64,000 nucleotides of DNA. It comes from Alnus glutinosa. Taxonomy: Eukaryota; Streptophyta; Magnoliopsida; Fagales; Betulaceae. Within the stretch, counting starts at the first letter, position 1; the number at the start of each line of letters is the position of its first letter. A program made the translations under genes and the position numbers. The notes below the pieces were generated by a model. It did no database searches. It saw nothing but the letters and a program-made list of their open reading frames with translations, and had not been told where the DNA came from. Location of the stretch: NCBI RefSeq assembly GCF_958979055.1, contig NC_084886.1:35131654-35195653 (forward strand), written 5' to 3'. Positions 59,440 through 64,000 of the stretch are shown piece by piece.

Positions 59440-59581
59440 TCCTTCCCCACCACCCACTTGCGAGCAGAGCGTTTGCTTCTAGTTGTAGTACTGAGAATTG
59501 AAATACTGCAACAAAATGAGGTGCAGTGTCTAAATTGGTTGCACAGAACAAGAAACAAGTAGCCCATACAATGACCACCAT
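59440..59581 (-). pseudogene. N-terminal relic of a third receptor kinase
   Basis: From an ATG at 59581 the frame reads VWATCFLFC, then PHFVA, then [14 protein letters not shown]. This is the signal peptide and the start of the LRR cap seen in the two complete copies, with a small insertion (NLDTA). After GWWG the similarity ends abruptly, and no LRR, TM or kinase sequence follows downstream on that strand. A deletion product of the same tandem family. Confidence 0.8.
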
Positions 59582-59917
59582 GCCTACAAGTGTATGATTG
59601 ATTGAGAGGAGCAGGCCAATGGAAATCATGAGTACTACTGATAGTTGTGTTGTTATAGATATTTAATTTTGGAAATCATCAAATTGCAAATTAATTTCCT
59701 TTTGATTGGATTGAATGAGTATTAGTCTTGGTGGGGACAGTTGTTAGGGTCCCATTAGAACCGTTCGTGACTCACGTTATTCTTGTATTTTTTTTGAGTC
59801 CTATCAAATTGCAAAAGATAAAATAAAATGATACAACTATGTGCATGTAATTGCAGATAAGATGAATGAAAAAAAAAAAAAAAAGTAAGAAAGAAAGAAA
59901 AAAAAGAAAAGAAAAAG

Positions 59918-59954
<37 letters not shown>

Positions 59955-61849
59955 AATGCTGTTAAATAATAGTGAAATAATTCAGATCAAAGGCAAAACT
60001 ATCTTCGGAATCACTTGCCAGTATGAGTAAGTGTGGAAGGAGATACTGTAGAAATGTTAAAACGTTTTTTCCGCGTAATCGAATTATCATTAAAAGCGTA
60101 AGGCCTAGCTAGCTAAAAAAAAAAAAAAAATGACGAAATAGTTTTAACCTCTTTTTTTTTTCTTTTTTATTTTTTTGTAAAATGGTTAAAACTTGGAAAT
60201 AGGAGCTATCATTTACAAAAAATAGGGGTCAACACTAACCTCTTCTGACATTAAGTCCATCCCTAAGGAACAAGGCATGGTATCTGCAATATTACATACA
60301 GAAAAACAGTTATCATTCTCACTTCCTTTACTTATATCTGAAATAAAATTTAAAAAGGAAAGAAAAATTCCACCAAATATCAGATTCTTATATCCATGAT
60401 GCATAACCTTCTAGCTTCCTCTTTGAAGCTCGTATAGACAACCAATTCTAAAATCAAGACAGAGATTTCTTCACCAAATTAAAATGTAAGATTTAATTCC
60501 ATTCTTCATGTGGTATAGCAGGACCAAAAACTAACAAGTCCAACTTCTCAAAAACTGGTGCTCACCATAACATTAAACAGAGACAAGTCTTAATTAAGAT
60601 TCTTTCTCTTTAACATAATTTTCAAATTATTAATTATACATGGAGGATGGGATTACCGTGAAATTGTGTTTAGTTTCTAAACAAAATAATACCTTGAAAT
60701 GTCACAACCAAAACATTATTAATTTGGGCAGAAGAAATTTGTTTTATCCAAAATTAACTCCCAATGCTAGCTTCCTTCCTTCATTCACGTTGAAAGTGAA
60801 TTTCCTTTTGAAAGTGAATTAATTAGAAGGTGCATATATGCACATTTAGATTTTTTCATGCACATTTAGATTTTTTATTACTACTTAAAAAAACCTCATT
60901 CAAAACAAAACTTTTTTTACTTTTTCATACAAAATATTATAAACTTCTTTTTTACTTTAAATCACATCTACCACGTTTTATTACTATATATATATATATT
61001 TTTTTAAAAAACTACTCCTTAAAAATGTTTACCAAACTGAGCCATGTAATTGCAAATTAATTTCCTTTTGATTGAATTGGATGAGTATTAGTCTCCGCCT
61101 CATGCATGAATGTTGGTTCAATAGGTGGTAGAAAAGAAAAATTAAAAATAAAAAAGAAGGTACTTTCTTGTACAACAATTTTCAATTTTGTGAATGTAGT
61201 TGAGAGGAAATCCAGTGTTTTCTTATTTGTTTACATCATTTGCATTCGAGTTCCTGGTAAATGGTGAACTCCCATGCACCTTTAGATAGGTATACTTTTA
61301 ATATTTATATATATGTTTGTTTGGTTGCCACCCCAAAAGGAGCCCTCAATTGTTTTTGCCCTTCATTTAATGATGATTATTGTGGTTGAATTTGCCATGC
61401 TATTTTGTACTCAGAATCTTAATCATGAAATTGATTATCTTTATTTTACTTGAAGAATTTGGCTTTGGTGCAATAAAAAAAGCTACAGCATATTAGTAGG
61501 AATGGAGATAGAAGCTCTTATGGGCAGGAGCCAAGGGCCAAAAAATATTTGTAAATAGGCTAAAGTTTTATTTTTTAACTTATAATTTTATTTGTTAACA
61601 GTGGAAATGTGAAGTCAAGAGGCTTATATTTGGGTGTTAGTTTTGGTGAAAATTTTGATCAAGGAGAGTGGGATTATTTAGGAAATTTGTTGTTGAGTTA
61701 TGAATTGTCTGGGTAAAGGCCGGATGGATTGAGGAAAGGAATTGGGTTCATTTTTCTTCTATTCTCCTTGCATTTTGGCAATACCTGCTACCACTGCTCA
61801 TACAATCCTATATATATATATATACATACACATATACATGTACATGTAC

Positions 61850-61882
<33 letters not shown>

Positions 61883-61960
61883 CTTTTTCATTTTTGGCTG
61901 CCATTTAGCATCTATAAATGTTTGTTTTCTTGGTTTTTTTTTTTTTTTTAATTATTTATT
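59582..61960. other. Flank fragments of further receptor-kinase copies
   Basis: No gene. 59668-59790 resembles the 17546-17640 flank. 61126-61275 matches 51240-51390, the sequence just beyond the 3' end of the intact kinase, but no kinase follows it, so that copy has been deleted. 61780-61850 matches 10955-11030. Includes TA and GA-rich microsatellites near 59880-59950. Confidence 0.6.
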
Positions 61961-63600
<1,640 letters not shown>

Positions 63601-64000
63601 ATCACACAAATGAAGAAAAAAAAATCTCCATAAAACGTTAAAATGAATTAAAATATAAAACTATTATTTTTATTAAATCGAAACTCTTAGACCGAATCAA
63701 CCTCGAATTCAACTACCTCAAGACCTCAGAAAAAAAAAATAAAAATAAAACAAAACAATTTACTTGAATGTTGTTGCTAGTGTTTATTATAGGAGGACAT
63801 ACCATAGGTTTTGCTCAATTCTTTTCCTTCAAGAGGAGACTTGTTGACTTCAAGGCTCTAGCAAACAGTAATATAGAGTAATCACTAATGCTTTGATACT
63901 TCTTAAAAGTAAGGAGAGAAAGGTAGAAATCTTAAAGAATTTAATGACAACAAAATTTGACGTTTCTATTATTTTTTATTTAACTTAAGAAAGTTAATTA
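63601..64000. other. Right window edge, no gene seen
   Basis: AT-rich sequence after the end of similarity to the flank modules. No ORF or repeat recognised. Confidence 0.4.

Overview
This is nuclear DNA from a flowering plant, most likely a eudicot. It is AT-rich and repeat-dense, its genes have spliced introns, and it carries plant-type LTR retrotransposons, LINE remnants and leucine-rich-repeat receptor kinases. The species cannot be read from the sequence.

Layout. (1) 1-8548: 3' ends of two related, non-coding LTR elements (LTRs at 3585-4094 and 8034-8548). Each is preceded by a purine-rich plus-strand primer, and four unrelated tandem arrays lie in the internal regions. (2) 8985-22770: duplication block A, with the last three exons of a TBC/RabGAP gene (+), a converging LRR receptor-kinase gene with a nonsense codon before its kinase (-), then AT-rich repeated flank DNA and a MITE. 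(3) 22771-29100: a decayed Ty3/gypsy element with an inverted LTR piece, a probable 2.7-kb solo LTR and LINE pieces. (4) 29351-51073: a longer but broken copy of the TBC gene, its introns filled with LINE tails and other repeats. One coding exon is split by a 10.9-kb Tat-type Ty3/gypsy element (39279-50196). (5) 51451-54432: an apparently intact LRR receptor kinase, sister of the block A gene. Block B spans about 38235-58630. (6) 58631-64000: a third, mostly deleted copy that keeps a receptor N-terminal relic and flank repeats.

The best-preserved mobile element is the 39279-50196 retrotransposon. It has two 633-bp LTRs with a single mismatch by eye, a 5-bp target duplication (ACACA), a tRNA primer site, a polypurine tract, a gag-protease ORF and a polymerase ORF. 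The two ORFs share one frame and are separated only by UAG in a CAR-YYA (tobamovirus-like) readthrough context. On the opposite strand it carries an extra gene with its own TATA box and a predicted phase-0 intron. That gene would encode about 898 residues with a gypsy-associated domain, a basic nuclear-localisation-like stretch and a coiled coil.

The host story is gene birth and decay in tandem. A TBC gene and a receptor kinase were duplicated together as a convergent pair. One receptor stayed open and has 17 LRRs. The other has 7 LRRs, exactly ten units fewer, and a stop codon that would remove the kinase. Neither TBC copy in the window is complete.
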